Positions 45,801-55,296 are shown, counted from the stretch's first letter. The stretch is DNA of 64,000 nucleotides from Halobacteriovorax sp. DA5 (GCF_002903145.1 NZ_PPDJ01000014.1:1-64000); one strand, 5' to 3'. Translations and numbers: made by a program. Notes: a model not told the origin generated them from the letters alone.

Positions 45801-46433
45801 TTAATACTTACGTGATAGCTTCTTAAGTCTCTTCTCGTATGCAGATTTAACTGATAGAGCTAGGAAGAAACCTGCGTTTTCACCATTCTCATCTTGACCA
45901 AATAGTGAGATGTTACCAACTCTCTTGTCACCAGCTTTGAATGATTTTGTCCATGCAAATCCGTAAAGGTTAAAGTTTTGTAGTGGTACCCAAATACCAA
46001 AAACTTTTGGACCAACATAGAATGCCATGTTTTTTACTTTTTCAACAGTAAATGCTACTGCTGGTAGAGCACCTGCTGCTACACCTGGGATCATACGTCC
46101 ACCAGGAAGAGTCTTAGGGTCTAGTCTATTTACATCTGATGAGAAAATATCATCAAGTGAAACAGTAAACGTTAGAACTGAACCAGCACCTTCTAGGTTA
46201 GGGTTAAGTCCGATAAATGACTTCTTGTACTTTGGTACTTTGTAAGTAGCACCTGCCATAATTGAAACATCTTCAAGTACCATTGAAACGACAACGTTAT
46301 CTTCAAGTAGATTAACATTCGGTCCATCAACACCTGGGATTTCAACATTTCCTTCTCCACAAGAAACAGAGAAGAAAGAGAAGCTTAGTAGAGCCACGAC
46401 TGTCAGTAGTCTTTTTCTTAATGTGATTTCCAT
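45801..46433 (-). CDS. Lipoprotein of an unknown paralogous family (copy 1)
   Basis: A 210-aa lipoprotein (lipobox VSCG, then EGNVEIPGVDGPNVNLL). I start at ATG 46433 with GAGG 7 nt upstream; ATG 46439 is too close to it. Nearly the whole mature part can be aligned with the neighbour at 46606, including SLDDIF, LPGGR, GALPAVAF, FYVGP, FGIWVP and GFFLALSV. Hydrophobic strands spaced about ten residues apart suggest a beta-barrel or beta-sandwich. No known family. Confidence 0.7.
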   Translation of the reverse strand: MEITLRKRLLTVVALLSFSFFSVSCGEGNVEIPGVDGPNVNLLEDNVVVSMVLEDVSIMAGATYKVPKYKKSFIGLNPNLEGAGSVLTFTVSLDDIFSSDVNRLDPKTLPGGRMIPGVAAGALPAVAFTVEKVKNMAFYVGPKVFGIWVPLQNFNLYGFAWTKSFKAGDKRVGNISLFGQDENGENAGFFLALSVKSAYEKRLKKLSRKY

Positions 46434-46529
46434 ATCCATACCTCACTAGTTTATAGGAAAAAATTCTCTCGTATGTTCATCTATCGACAGATATGAAGGG
46501 GTTCTTAATTTTTTTTGAAGAAAAAAAAA

Positions 46530-46549
46530 GCCCCTAGATTCCTAGGGGC
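46530..46549. terminator. Terminator after lipoprotein copy 2
   Basis: GCCCCTAG/CTAGGGGC, 8-bp stem with a 4-nt loop, with a nine-A run at 46521-46529 that gives a strong T-run on the minus strand. It separates the two paralogues transcriptionally. Confidence 0.85.
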
Positions 46550-46605
46550 ATTTTTCCTGTATAGAATGTTTTGGTCAGTTATTACAGAATTTTTAAAACT
46601 TCTGA

Positions 46606-47259
46606 TTAGTATCTATCAGCAAGTCTTTCAAGTGATCTTTCTTGTGAGCTTGAAACTGTAAGCGCTAAGAAGAAACCACCGTTTTCACCATTTGCATCTT
46701 CACCAACAAGTGAAAGGTTACCAACTCTCTTGCTATCAGTATAGAAACGAGTTGTAAGCATTGCACCTGCCATATTAAGGTTATTTACTGGAACCCAAAT
46801 ACCAAAGATTTGTGGACCTACGTAAAAAGCAATATTCTTAATACTTGGTACTGAGAAAGCAACTGCTGGAAGGGCACCACCAGAAACACCTGGAATTGCA
46901 CGTCCACCTGGTAGAGTAAGTGGATCAAGACGATCAACTTTTCCGCCAAAAATATCATCTAACGATACAGAGAAAGCAAGTAGTGTACCGTTTGATTGAA
47001 GGTCTGGTGAAATTTCAACATAAGAATTTGTGTAGTTAGGGATATTGAAACGAGCTCCACCCTCAACAACAACGTTTTCTAAAATAATATCAACTAAGAT
47101 ATCATCACCTAGAAGGACTACTTTTGGTCCATCTACACCTGGAATGTCCATGTTTCTAGAACTGTCCCCCGAACCACATGACGTCGTTAATAGTGACAGG
47201 GCCATAAGTGCAGAAGTGATTAAAAGTTTTGATTGCTTAAATACTACAGAATTTTTCAT
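46606..47259 (-). CDS. Lipoprotein of an unknown paralogous family (copy 2)
   Basis: A 217-aa lipoprotein (lipobox LTTSCG). Paralogue of the gene at 45801: DIPGVDGPKVVLLGDDI, SLDDIFGG, LDPLTLPGGRAIPGV, FYVGPQIFGIWVP, VGNLSLVGEDANGENGGFF. GAGG lies 5 nt before the ATG. The conserved GENGGFF/GENAGFF end and the repeated Pro-Gly turns are features to search with. It has its own terminator, so each copy may be regulated separately. Confidence 0.7.
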   Translation of the reverse strand: MKNSVVFKQSKLLITSALMALSLLTTSCGSGDSSRNMDIPGVDGPKVVLLGDDILVDIILENVVVEGGARFNIPNYTNSYVEISPDLQSNGTLLAFSVSLDDIFGGKVDRLDPLTLPGGRAIPGVSGGALPAVAFSVPSIKNIAFYVGPQIFGIWVPVNNLNMAGAMLTTRFYTDSKRVGNLSLVGEDANGENGGFFLALTVSSSQERSLERLADRY

Positions 47260-47448
47260 AATTACCTCAAATGACTTTCTATTGATTATTCATTTTCCTT
47301 TTAATAGAAGTCTCTTTGAAGGCTTGTGCTCTTTTACAACTAATTGAACTCCACTGACGTACGACAAAGACCACAAATCGTTCTCTCTTCAATTTCGATA
47401 AATGCATTATGAAGAAATCAAGAATTTAAACAAGGTGATGTTGATCTG

Positions 47449-47482
47449 AATTTACTTTTTTTGAAAAAAATGTAAATTTTTT
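47449..47482. repeat. AT-only hairpin in a 436-bp gap
   Basis: AATTTAC plus seven T, one G, seven A and GTAAATT form a long AT-rich stem followed by T-run on the plus strand. It may be a weak terminator for some short transcript. The rest of the gap 47260-47695 shows no gene and no other structure I can support. Confidence 0.4.
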
Positions 47483-47695
47483 CAGAAATGGTCTTGTTAT
47501 TTCAGCTACTTAGTGGTGCTCTACATGACTTTTTTTGAGGGTGATCGCCTCGGATGGTCGTTTAGAATTTTACTTTCAAAACTGCCGTAGAAAATGGACA
47601 CTGCCTTTGTAACTAGTCGAAACCTTAATCGAAAAGGCCCATCCCCCGAAATTTTCCACCTAACATCTCAAGTGAGAAAAGGTTAAAATATAGGG

Positions 47696-48178
47696 GTGAG
47701 ATTATTAAGTGACAGAACAAATTTACGAACTAATTCAACAACGGCCACTAAGAAAGTAGGGCGTAGTAATGCCGCTGCAGACTTACCTGTTGCTTCAAAA
47801 TCTACTGGTGGTCAAAGTATCGTTCGACGTGAAAGGCCTTCTGAGCTAAGTAGAGGCGAAATTAAGGCAAAAATAGAAAATCACAAAAGAGAAAAAGAAG
47901 AAAAAATGAAGGCCGCAATTGCTGAACATAAAGCTACTAAACAAGGGCAAGCAGTGCAAAAAGCGTCTTCACCTGTAGAGAAAAAAGCGCAGGCCATTAA
48001 AGAGGCGACAAAGGCGGAAGTAAAGATCACTCCTGAAGGAGAGCCTTTTGGTGATATCGCAAAGAATGATCCAAAAGATCCAGCTACTCAAGAAAAGCTT
48101 AAGGGTGTACTAACAGCAGGGGCATTTAATTTTTCTGATAAAGAAAGAGATGTTCTGGCAAAAATTCTTAATCAGTAG
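47696..48178 (+). CDS. Charged, probably disordered protein
   Basis: A 160-aa cytoplasmic protein starting at GTG 47696. Residues 1-50 are Ser/Thr/Arg-rich, 50-100 a Lys/Glu/Ala-rich helix (EIKAKIENHKREKEEKMKAA), then a Pro-rich linker and a short folded-looking end NFSDKERDVLAKIL. No family recognised. The ribosome site is weak (AAAGG about 13 nt away), so the exact start is uncertain. Confidence 0.5.
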   Translation: MRLLSDRTNLRTNSTTATKKVGRSNAAADLPVASKSTGGQSIVRRERPSELSRGEIKAKIENHKREKEEKMKAAIAEHKATKQGQAVQKASSPVEKKAQAIKEATKAEVKITPEGEPFGDIAKNDPKDPATQEKLKGVLTAGAFNFSDKERDVLAKILNQ

Positions 48179-48185
48179 AGTCTAC

Positions 48186-49163
48186 TTACTCAATCATTAA
48201 TTCAATTTTTTCAATCACCTCAGGAATGACCTTTGCAAGGTTTCCATCAATGATTGTAGCTGCTGAGTGATTGTGTCCACCACCACCAAGGGCCTGGGCA
48301 ATCACGCCAACGTCAACTGTTTGATTGACTGAGCGAAATGAGATCTTAACTTTGTCACCAACTTCTCTAAACATACAAGCAACTTCAATACCTTCAAGAA
48401 TGAGTAGGTGATTGATAAAGCCGTGAGTGTCTTCAGTTTCACAACCAAAGCTTTCAATCTCTTCTTCTGTTAGAGAAATCCAAGCAACCTTGCCATTAGG
48501 ACTCATTTGACAAGAGGATAGAACCTTTCCTATGAGCTTCATGTATTCAACTTGTTTAACACCGTTGATTTGATTAAATGCTTGAGGAGGAGAAATTCCA
48601 GTATCCATAAGTTTTGCAACAATACGATGCGTATTACCTGTTACAGTAGGATAGCGGAATGAGCTTGTGTCGATAATAATTGAAGTATAAAGGGCCAAGG
48701 CCATTTTCTTATCAAATTTTACACCAAGCGCCTCAATTAACTCGCCAACTAGTTCTCCTGTTGCAGCCTTTGAAGAATCGACACAGTGGATGGCCGCAAT
48801 TTCTTTTGGGCAAGGGTGGTGATCGATAAATAGAAGCTCGCTTGATTTTAAAACAAGCTCTTGAACGTTCTTTCCGATGCGAGGAAGAGCGTTAGTATCT
48901 GTTACGATAAATAAATCAATTTTATCAAAGTAGTCTTTTGAATCATTGTAATTTGTAATCACACCATCTGGATCTAGGTAGCGATAGCGATCGAATAATT
49001 TTTCTTCATTAATGCAGATTGCATTCTTCCCAAGCTTTCTTAAGGCCATGCAAAGGGCAATCTCACTTCCGATACCATCGGCGTCTGGAAAGATGTGAGT
49101 TGTAATAACAATATTATTAGCTTTTTCAATAAGCTTCTTGAAGCGTTCTACATTTCTGGTCAT
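48186..49163 (-). CDS. DHH-family phosphoesterase (NrnA-like)
   Basis: A 325-aa enzyme degrading short oligoribonucleotides or pAp. THIFPDADGIGSEIAL, DTNALP and the DHHP motif supply the metal-binding aspartates and histidines of the DHH domain; the C-terminal DHHA1 domain has GGGGHNHSAA. Length fits NrnA. It meets the charged protein gene convergently with 7 bp between them. Confidence 0.92.
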   Translation of the reverse strand: MTRNVERFKKLIEKANNIVITTHIFPDADGIGSEIALCMALRKLGKNAICINEEKLFDRYRYLDPDGVITNYNDSKDYFDKIDLFIVTDTNALPRIGKNVQELVLKSSELLFIDHHPCPKEIAAIHCVDSSKAATGELVGELIEALGVKFDKKMALALYTSIIIDTSSFRYPTVTGNTHRIVAKLMDTGISPPQAFNQINGVKQVEYMKLIGKVLSSCQMSPNGKVAWISLTEEEIESFGCETEDTHGFINHLLILEGIEVACMFREVGDKVKISFRSVNQTVDVGVIAQALGGGGHNHSAATIIDGNLAKVIPEVIEKIELMIE

Positions 49164-49273
49164 ATTTATCCTAGTCGGCAGAGTTAGGTAAATGATTAAA
49201 TTTTAAGACTTTTCTTATTGTTTCATTTTTTGCTAGGATTTTAAAGAAGGATTTTTAATTAAGGACTTATGGA

Positions 49274-50182
49274 ATGAGTGACAATAACCTTGTAGAGTTG
49301 TCGGACATTAGAAAAACATTTCCTGGTAAAGATGTTCTCAAAGGGGTGAATCTCACAATTGGTCGCAAAGGAGTTTTAGGATTCCTTGGACCAAATGGTG
49401 CAGGTAAGTCGACTCTAATGAAAATCATCCTTGAAGAGCAGGAGTATACGGGGGGAAGTCTCGTTAAAGATAGCGAGCTAACGATTGGCTACCTTCCTGA
49501 AGAGCCTGCGCTCTATCGCCATATGTGTGTTAGGCCATTTCTAAAATTCGTCCAAGAAATTTATCAAGTTGAAGAAAATATCTATTCAATCGAAGAAGTT
49601 ATTGAGAAGTGCGGACTTAAAGAAGTTGCTCATCAAAGAATTGAGAATTTATCTAAAGGTTATAAACAAAAAGTAGGGATTGCTGCTGCAATTTGCCACA
49701 ATCCAAAGCTTCTTGTACTAGATGAACCACTTGTTGGGCTTGACCCACATGCCATTATTCAAATTAAGGACGTGATTAAGGATCTTTCAAAAGATCACAC
49801 GATCTTCATTTCTTCTCATCAGTTAAGTGATCTTGCTTCGATTTGTGATGATATTGCAATCCTTAATGAAGGTATCATTGTTGCTCATGGGCCTATAGGT
49901 GATATTGAAAAGCAGCTTGAAGTTGATCAAAGAGTTGAAGTTGAGTTTGAATCAGTTGATGAAAATAAGCTTCAAGGCCTAAAAGAGATGGGAATAAGCT
50001 TTATTAAAAAGAATGATCTTTATGAGTTTAGCGGACAAACACAAGACAGTGATTTAAGAATTACACTATCTAAATATTTTGCTCAAAATGATTTAGCTAT
50101 TTTATCGCAGCAAAATATTAAGGTAGGGCTTGAGGATATCTTTAAAAAGCTAACAGCAAAAAAGGAGGGAACACATGAATAA
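49274..50182 (+). CDS. ABC transporter ATPase (GldA-like)
   Basis: A 302-aa ATPase with Walker A GPNGAGKST (about 38-46), signature LSKGYKQK (ABC-2 type) and Walker B LLVLDEPLVGLDP. Followed at once by a permease and a large auxiliary subunit, the arrangement of the GldA-GldF-GldG transporter of gliding Bacteroidota, also found in other phyla. AAGGAC lies 7 nt upstream; it overlaps the permease by 8 nt. Confidence 0.93.
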   Translation: MSDNNLVELSDIRKTFPGKDVLKGVNLTIGRKGVLGFLGPNGAGKSTLMKIILEEQEYTGGSLVKDSELTIGYLPEEPALYRHMCVRPFLKFVQEIYQVEENIYSIEEVIEKCGLKEVAHQRIENLSKGYKQKVGIAAAICHNPKLLVLDEPLVGLDPHAIIQIKDVIKDLSKDHTIFISSHQLSDLASICDDIAILNEGIIVAHGPIGDIEKQLEVDQRVEVEFESVDENKLQGLKEMGISFIKKNDLYEFSGQTQDSDLRITLSKYFAQNDLAILSQQNIKVGLEDIFKKLTAKKEGTHE

Positions 50183-50927
50183 GAAGCTTCCTCTGTTTAA
50201 AGGTATTAAGTTGATTTATAAGAAAGAAATTAGCGAAAGCTTTTCTTCTCCAATTATTTATATCTTTGCGGCCATCTCAAATTTTATTATGTCTGCAATC
50301 TTTTACAATAATCTACAAATGGCACCGCAATTAACAAATAAGACAATAGTGGACTTTGTTATTGCACCGACATTTTCAGCACTTAATTTTATTCTTCTCT
50401 TCTTTGCTCCAATGCTAACGATGGGAGCCTTTGTGAAGGAGAAGAGAGAAAATACTTTTGGGCTTTTAAAGCTTTCAAATTTAACTGACGATTCAATCTT
50501 CTTTGCAAAGTATTTTGCAGCTGCAACGAAGCTTGTTTTCATTACTTTACCTATTTTTATTATTCCACTTTTCTTAGCTCCCAAAGGTTTTAATGACTTT
50601 GCTATTTTATTTACAAATATGCTTGGAATTTATGGATTAGGTCTATGCTACTTAATTGTTGGGCTTAACGCTTCATTATTAAGTCGCTCTTATATTGCAT
50701 CCATTGTTATTTCATTTGGTGCACTTTTTTCTTTCTTAATTATTTATGCAAGTTCGAATGTTATTGATAATGAGATGATTCAGGCCATGATGAGATATTT
50801 TAGTTTTAGCTCACATATCTTCTATTTCGCTAGAGGAGCTGTTTCTAGCTTTGACTTAGTTTATATCCTTTCTTTCGTTGGCTTCTTTAGCTTTATTGGT
50901 ATTCGAAACTTGGGAGTTAGAAAATGA
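50175..50927 (+). CDS. ABC-2 type permease (GldF-like)
   Basis: A 250-aa inner-membrane protein with about six helices. IYKKEISESFSSPIIYIFAAISNF at the start and FVKEKRENTFGLLKLS in the first loop are typical of ABC-2/GldF permeases. A strong AAAGGAGGG precedes the ATG. Overlaps the next gene by 4 nt (ATGA). Confidence 0.88.
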   Translation: MNKKLPLFKGIKLIYKKEISESFSSPIIYIFAAISNFIMSAIFYNNLQMAPQLTNKTIVDFVIAPTFSALNFILLFFAPMLTMGAFVKEKRENTFGLLKLSNLTDDSIFFAKYFAAATKLVFITLPIFIIPLFLAPKGFNDFAILFTNMLGIYGLGLCYLIVGLNASLLSRSYIASIVISFGALFSFLIIYASSNVIDNEMIQAMMRYFSFSSHIFYFARGAVSSFDLVYILSFVGFFSFIGIRNLGVRK

Positions 50928-52435
50928 AGAAAATTACCCTAAGCCTCTGTGCCATTTTTTATCTTATTGCTTGTTTTCTATTTCTTATAATTCCTGAGCA
51001 TATTTTTTTAGTTGGCGCGACATTTATCATTGCTCTTTGTTTAACTCTTCTAACTTTTTACTTTCATCTTGAAGAAGTTAAAAATTTTGTTAAGAGTACA
51101 TTTGGAAAAAATCTTCTATCAAACTTTACTGCCTTCTTTCTAATATTTTGTATCCTTGCAGTATTAAACCTAATTGTTTTTAAACGAGGACCAATCTGGG
51201 ACTTAAGTAAAAGACAATTAAATACTCTTTCTGAACTAACAATTAAAACTGTTAAGAAGATTGATGATAAGGTTGAAATGGTGGTCTTTTCTAATAAAGA
51301 ATCAAAGAATGCTATTCTTTCACTACTTGAACTTTATAAGAATCAAAATCCTTCACTTGTGACTAAGTTTTATGATCCTGAGTTAAGGCCAGATATGATT
51401 GCTCAATATGGAGTGACAGTTTCTCCTTCAATTGTATTAGCAAAACAAGAAGGTTCAGAACTTAAGAAAGTTGTGGTGACTCGTATTCTTGAGTTAGGAA
51501 TTACTAATGGTCTCATTCGACTTGAAAGAGATAAGGATCCAACTATTTGTTTTAATTATAATGCGAAATTTCAAGATAGTTCTGATAATGGTTTTACAGG
51601 ACTATTACATGTTCTTAAGCAGTCGGCTTATCGTTTAAATGTAGTTGATCTTTTAAAAGCAAATGAAATTCCCAAGTCTTGTGATGTCTTTACGATTCTT
51701 GAGCCAACAAATGATTTCTCAAAAGAAGAAATCTCAAAACTAGAAAATTACTACTTCGATGGTGGTCGAGTTTTTGCAGCGATTATGCCGAATTTCCACG
51801 GAGAAAAGCTGGCAAATATAAAGAAATTCTTTTCGGATAACGGACTTAATATTGCAAATGACATCGTGATGGATCCTGTTAATGGACTTGAGTCATCAAA
51901 AGGGACTGCGCCGATTATTTCTCGCTACGATTCTTTAAATATCAATTCAGACTTTACTGAGAGAGTTTTCTTTCCGCTTGTTTCGTCCATAACTTCAACT
52001 CTACCACAAGAAGAGAAGGGAAGTTTCCATGCCCTGGCAACCTCGACGCCTGAAGGCTGGGCAGAGAAGAAGATGATTTCTGTTATCGCTGGGGATGTAA
52101 AAAAAGATAGTGAGGATATTGAAGGACCTATTGATATGGCCGCGGCCATTACAAGAGATGGAGTTCCTGCAATTGTTGCTATTGGAAACTCTGCCTTTAT
52201 TTCAAATAAGTTCTTTAGTTATCAAAGTAATTTTAAATATGTATCAAATCTTTATCACTGGTTATCAGGTCAAGGACAACTGACTTCTCTACACTCAGTC
52301 GTATTTAAAGAAATTCCACTTTTAGTTTCAGATATTGAAAAGAAAGTGATTTTTTATTTCTCTATTGTTGTTCTGCCTCTTGTTTATCTTGTGATCGCTC
52401 TAGTTCTTTACCAGAGAAGGAAGTTTGCAGCTTAA
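50924..52435 (+). CDS. Gld-type ABC auxiliary protein (GldG-like)
   Basis: A 503-aa protein: two N-terminal helices, a large periplasmic domain (from KRQLNTLSELTIKTVKKI) and a C-terminal helix. This is the layout of GldG/ABC_transp_aux proteins. The periplasmic segment contains KFYDPELRPDMIAQYGV, typical of the family. It is translationally coupled on both sides (ATGA before, TAATG after). Confidence 0.85.
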   Translation: MKKITLSLCAIFYLIACFLFLIIPEHIFLVGATFIIALCLTLLTFYFHLEEVKNFVKSTFGKNLLSNFTAFFLIFCILAVLNLIVFKRGPIWDLSKRQLNTLSELTIKTVKKIDDKVEMVVFSNKESKNAILSLLELYKNQNPSLVTKFYDPELRPDMIAQYGVTVSPSIVLAKQEGSELKKVVVTRILELGITNGLIRLERDKDPTICFNYNAKFQDSSDNGFTGLLHVLKQSAYRLNVVDLLKANEIPKSCDVFTILEPTNDFSKEEISKLENYYFDGGRVFAAIMPNFHGEKLANIKKFFSDNGLNIANDIVMDPVNGLESSKGTAPIISRYDSLNINSDFTERVFFPLVSSITSTLPQEEKGSFHALATSTPEGWAEKKMISVIAGDVKKDSEDIEGPIDMAAAITRDGVPAIVAIGNSAFISNKFFSYQSNFKYVSNLYHWLSGQGQLTSLHSVVFKEIPLLVSDIEKKVIFYFSIVVLPLVYLVIALVLYQRRKFAA

Positions 52436-52983
52436 TGAAGAATCGTTATCTCTTTGTCATATTAGTTCTTTCTATTTTTGCAGCGTATTTCTTAGTTGAA
52501 AAAGATGAGCAAAAGGAAGTTGCCTTAATAACTCAGAAAAGAAATATTCTTAGCTTCTCTACTTATGGAAAGATTAAATCTATTACTGTTGCTGGAAATA
52601 CAATTGAGATAAAAGAAGCAATTGAAGATAATCTTAACCTTTTCTATGATGAATTACAGAAGCTGAAAGTTGATCGCATCCTTGAAAGTGATGAAGTAGA
52701 CGAGAATTTTTTAAAATTTGATGGGGCAGAGACTATCACATTTAATTTTACTAGCGGAAAAGTTGTCAGCTTCTTAGTGGGAAAGAAGATTGAATTAAAT
52801 CAGTCTTTTTATATGGCCGTAATTGATGGACAAAAGTTGACATGGCTTATTGCTCGCTTCGAAACAGCTTTTCCAGCAGATGCTAACGATAAGAATCGCG
52901 ATCGCTCAAGTATTCCTTATGAGAAATTTCGTGAAGTTTTACAAACACCTAAAGAGTTTTTTTATACTAAACTTAAAGAGTAG
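52435..52983 (+). CDS. DUF4340-domain protein
   Basis: A 182-aa protein with an N-terminal membrane helix and a periplasmic domain. DUF4340 proteins typically follow GldG-like genes. ETITFNFTSGKVVSFLVGKK and QSFYMAVIDGQKLTWLIA are like the repeat core of that family, but the protein is about half the usual length, so it has one repeat. Start overlaps the previous stop as TAATG. Function unknown; probably part of the same transporter. Confidence 0.78.
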   Translation: MKNRYLFVILVLSIFAAYFLVEKDEQKEVALITQKRNILSFSTYGKIKSITVAGNTIEIKEAIEDNLNLFYDELQKLKVDRILESDEVDENFLKFDGAETITFNFTSGKVVSFLVGKKIELNQSFYMAVIDGQKLTWLIARFETAFPADANDKNRDRSSIPYEKFREVLQTPKEFFYTKLKE

Positions 52984-53030
52984 GTCATTGCCTAGTTTCA
53001 ATTTATGAGGAACTCGATTAAAATAGAGAC

Positions 53031-53702
53031 GTGCTAGAAATATATATTCAATACATTAAATTTCTTCTTTATCCGAAACTTGTGAACTCTAATATAGCTC
53101 ACCACAGGTTAGAGATAGAACGCATCAAAGAAGCGAGGCTTTTTGAGATCGTTAAAGAGGAGAGTGAGCGTGGAGTTAATTTAAAGTTTGCAGACTTCGC
53201 TCTAGCTTCATGGCCCTTTGTTTTCATTTATGGACTATACTCTCTTGCACAAATTCATATTGGAATAAATCTTGCGGGGAAAATGGCCGAAGATGGTTTC
53301 TTGCCAGCAATCTTTTCTTCAAGTGAATTTCAACAGAAGCTTTTTCTCTTTTCGACACTTTTTAAAGTCGTCTTCTTTCCACTTTCTGCTTGGGTATTTG
53401 TTAAGTTCTGGCGTTTAATTATCACAATGTTTGCAAGTCTATTCGATAAAGACCTAAAGGATATTGAGTTAGAAGATGTGATAGCAGGTGCGTTAGTTGG
53501 GAATTTCTTCTTAATCATCCCAATTTTTGGAGATTTTTTAAAATTTATTTCTCAAGTGATCTACTTGTACTTTGGACTGCGTTATAATCTGCAATTCTCA
53601 TTTGTGCAGAGCTTCTTCATCCTTATGTCTCCGTTATTACTCATCGTGGGCTTCATGCTCTTTATGGTGATGTACCTAACGCTCATGATAAGCTTTATTT
53701 AG
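53031..53702 (+). CDS. Polytopic membrane protein, unknown family
   Basis: A 223-aa inner-membrane protein with about four to five helices after a charged N-terminal 55 residues. The start is GTG at 53031 with only a weak ribosome site. Yip1-like layout is possible, but I see no decisive motif. It follows the DUF4340 gene by 47 bp and may belong to the transporter operon or stand alone. Gap 53703-53834 has no gene. Confidence 0.6.
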   Translation: MLEIYIQYIKFLLYPKLVNSNIAHHRLEIERIKEARLFEIVKEESERGVNLKFADFALASWPFVFIYGLYSLAQIHIGINLAGKMAEDGFLPAIFSSSEFQQKLFLFSTLFKVVFFPLSAWVFVKFWRLIITMFASLFDKDLKDIELEDVIAGALVGNFFLIIPIFGDFLKFISQVIYLYFGLRYNLQFSFVQSFFILMSPLLLIVGFMLFMVMYLTLMISFI

Positions 53703-53834
53703 TCTTTACGCGTTGAGCGCATTGCCTTCCTTTTTTGAAAGAAGATGTAAGTGGCCTAAAACTGGCCCGGCCGTCATAATAGAATTTAGAGACACAACAC
53801 AAAAAATATCTGACATTAAGAGGAGTTTAAGTCA

Positions 53835-54497
53835 ATGTACGCAAGTCACGCACACGCAACTGGTGGCATTGAAGTCGTATGCGGCCCAATGTTTTCTGGA
53901 AAAACGGAAGAACTTATCCGTCGAGTAACTAGAGCACAAATTGCTCGTCAAAAAGTTCAAATTTTCAAGCCTGTTATTGATGATCGCTATCACAAGACAA
54001 ATGTCGTAAGTCACTCGTCACGTCATGTGGAAGCTGAGCCAGTCAAAGACGCAGTTGAAATCTTACAGAAGGTTTATGATTCAACTCGTATCGTGGCAAT
54101 TGATGAGGTTCAATTCTTTGATGCAACAATTATCAAAGTTGTTTCAAAGTTAGCACGTCGTGGTATTCGCGTTATCTGTGCTGGTCTTGATCAAGATTTC
54201 AAATCAAAGCCATTTGGTCCAATGCCTGAGCTTTTATGTATTGCTGATGATGTTATGAAGATTCAAGCGATTTGTACTGTTTGTGGCGCACCTGCTTCGA
54301 AGTCTTACAGACTACCATCTGACAATAATAAAACAGTATTAGTAGGTGAGGCCGATCTTTACGAAGCTCGTTGTCGTGCTCACTTCGATTACTACGAAGA
54401 AGATGAAGATGTTAAGGCATTTTCGATTTCACTTGGAGGCCTAAAAGAGGTAAACTCTAATGGCGAGGTGAAATTGAACAATGAAAACACAATCTAA
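53835..54497 (+). CDS. tdk: Thymidine kinase
   Basis: Phosphorylates thymidine to dTMP in the salvage pathway. The 220-aa protein has P-loop CGPMFSGKT (16-24), AIDEVQFFD, the GLDQDF segment, and a zinc site with CTVCG and a late C-x-x-H (CRAH). GAGGAG lies about 9 nt before the ATG. The C-terminal 17 nt overlap the next gene, so translation is coupled to salvage enzymes downstream. Confidence 0.96.
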   Translation: MYASHAHATGGIEVVCGPMFSGKTEELIRRVTRAQIARQKVQIFKPVIDDRYHKTNVVSHSSRHVEAEPVKDAVEILQKVYDSTRIVAIDEVQFFDATIIKVVSKLARRGIRVICAGLDQDFKSKPFGPMPELLCIADDVMKIQAICTVCGAPASKSYRLPSDNNKTVLVGEADLYEARCRAHFDYYEEDEDVKAFSISLGGLKEVNSNGEVKLNNENTI

Positions 54498-55296
54498 AAA
54501 TTCGAACCAATATAAAATTAGTCAAATCGAACATAAGTATGGAGAGAATGTTTTTATTCTCTCCAATCCTCTTGCTGAAAGTTTACTTGCACGCTTCTCA
54601 AGCGAAGGTGTTATTCAGCCAGAATTAAATCACTTAATTCATAAACTCTATTTCATTTTATTAGAATCTGTTTTAGGAAACTCGTTTCCTAAAGAAGTCG
54701 TGGAAGTGCGCTCTCGTATGGCCGGATTAACAGAGAAGGCCATCTTTAAACAAGAGGTGATAAAAAGGGAACAGCCAGTTCTTTGTGTGGACCTTGCTCG
54801 CGCTGGAACTTTTCCAAGTCATATCTGTTTTGAGAATTTAAATTACTTTTTAAATCCTGAACTAATTCGCCAAGACCATTTCTATGTTCAGCGCAAAGTC
54901 GATGAGAATGAGCAAGTCATTGGTGTTGATGTTTCGGGCTCAAAAATTGGTGGTGGCCAAGAAAATGCTATTGTTCTGCTTCCTGATCCAATGGGAGCAA
55001 CAGGTGGTTCAATGTCATTTGCCGTTGGTCATTATAAAGACAAAGTTAAAGGGCGTGCACTTAAGTATATTTCACTTAATCTTATCGTAACTCCTGAGTA
55101 TATTAAGAGAATGCAAAAAGATCATCCAGATGTTGAAATCTATGCTCTTAGACTTGATCGTGGGCTATCTCCAGATCATGTTCTTAAAACAATTCCAGGA
55201 ACACTGTGGGATGAAGAAGTTGGGCTTACTGGAAAGCAATATATTGTTCCGGGCGCAGGTGGCGTTGGGGAAATTTTAAATAATTCATTTGTATAG
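54481..55296 (+). CDS. Uracil phosphoribosyltransferase-like protein
   Basis: A 271-aa protein. VLLPDPMGATGGSMSFAV (about 166-183) is the PRPP-binding motif of uracil phosphoribosyltransferases, and EVRSRMAGLTEKAIFK and the end with GAGGVGEILN keep the family outline, but it is longer than the usual 208 aa, with a divergent N-terminus and insertions. Operon context (tdk, hpt) supports a nucleobase salvage role; the exact base is inference. Confidence 0.72.
   Translation: MKTQSKNSNQYKISQIEHKYGENVFILSNPLAESLLARFSSEGVIQPELNHLIHKLYFILLESVLGNSFPKEVVEVRSRMAGLTEKAIFKQEVIKREQPVLCVDLARAGTFPSHICFENLNYFLNPELIRQDHFYVQRKVDENEQVIGVDVSGSKIGGGQENAIVLLPDPMGATGGSMSFAVGHYKDKVKGRALKYISLNLIVTPEYIKRMQKDHPDVEIYALRLDRGLSPDHVLKTIPGTLWDEEVGLTGKQYIVPGAGGVGEILNNSFV

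Noticed and set aside
47500..47600. Short repeat GAGG/CCTC in the 47.5 kb gap
   Set aside because: Only 4 bp, well within chance.
53713..53928. 71-aa plus-strand frame overlapping the beginning of tdk
   Set aside because: It runs into tdk in another frame; no ribosome site and no conserved features, whereas tdk has a strong site.
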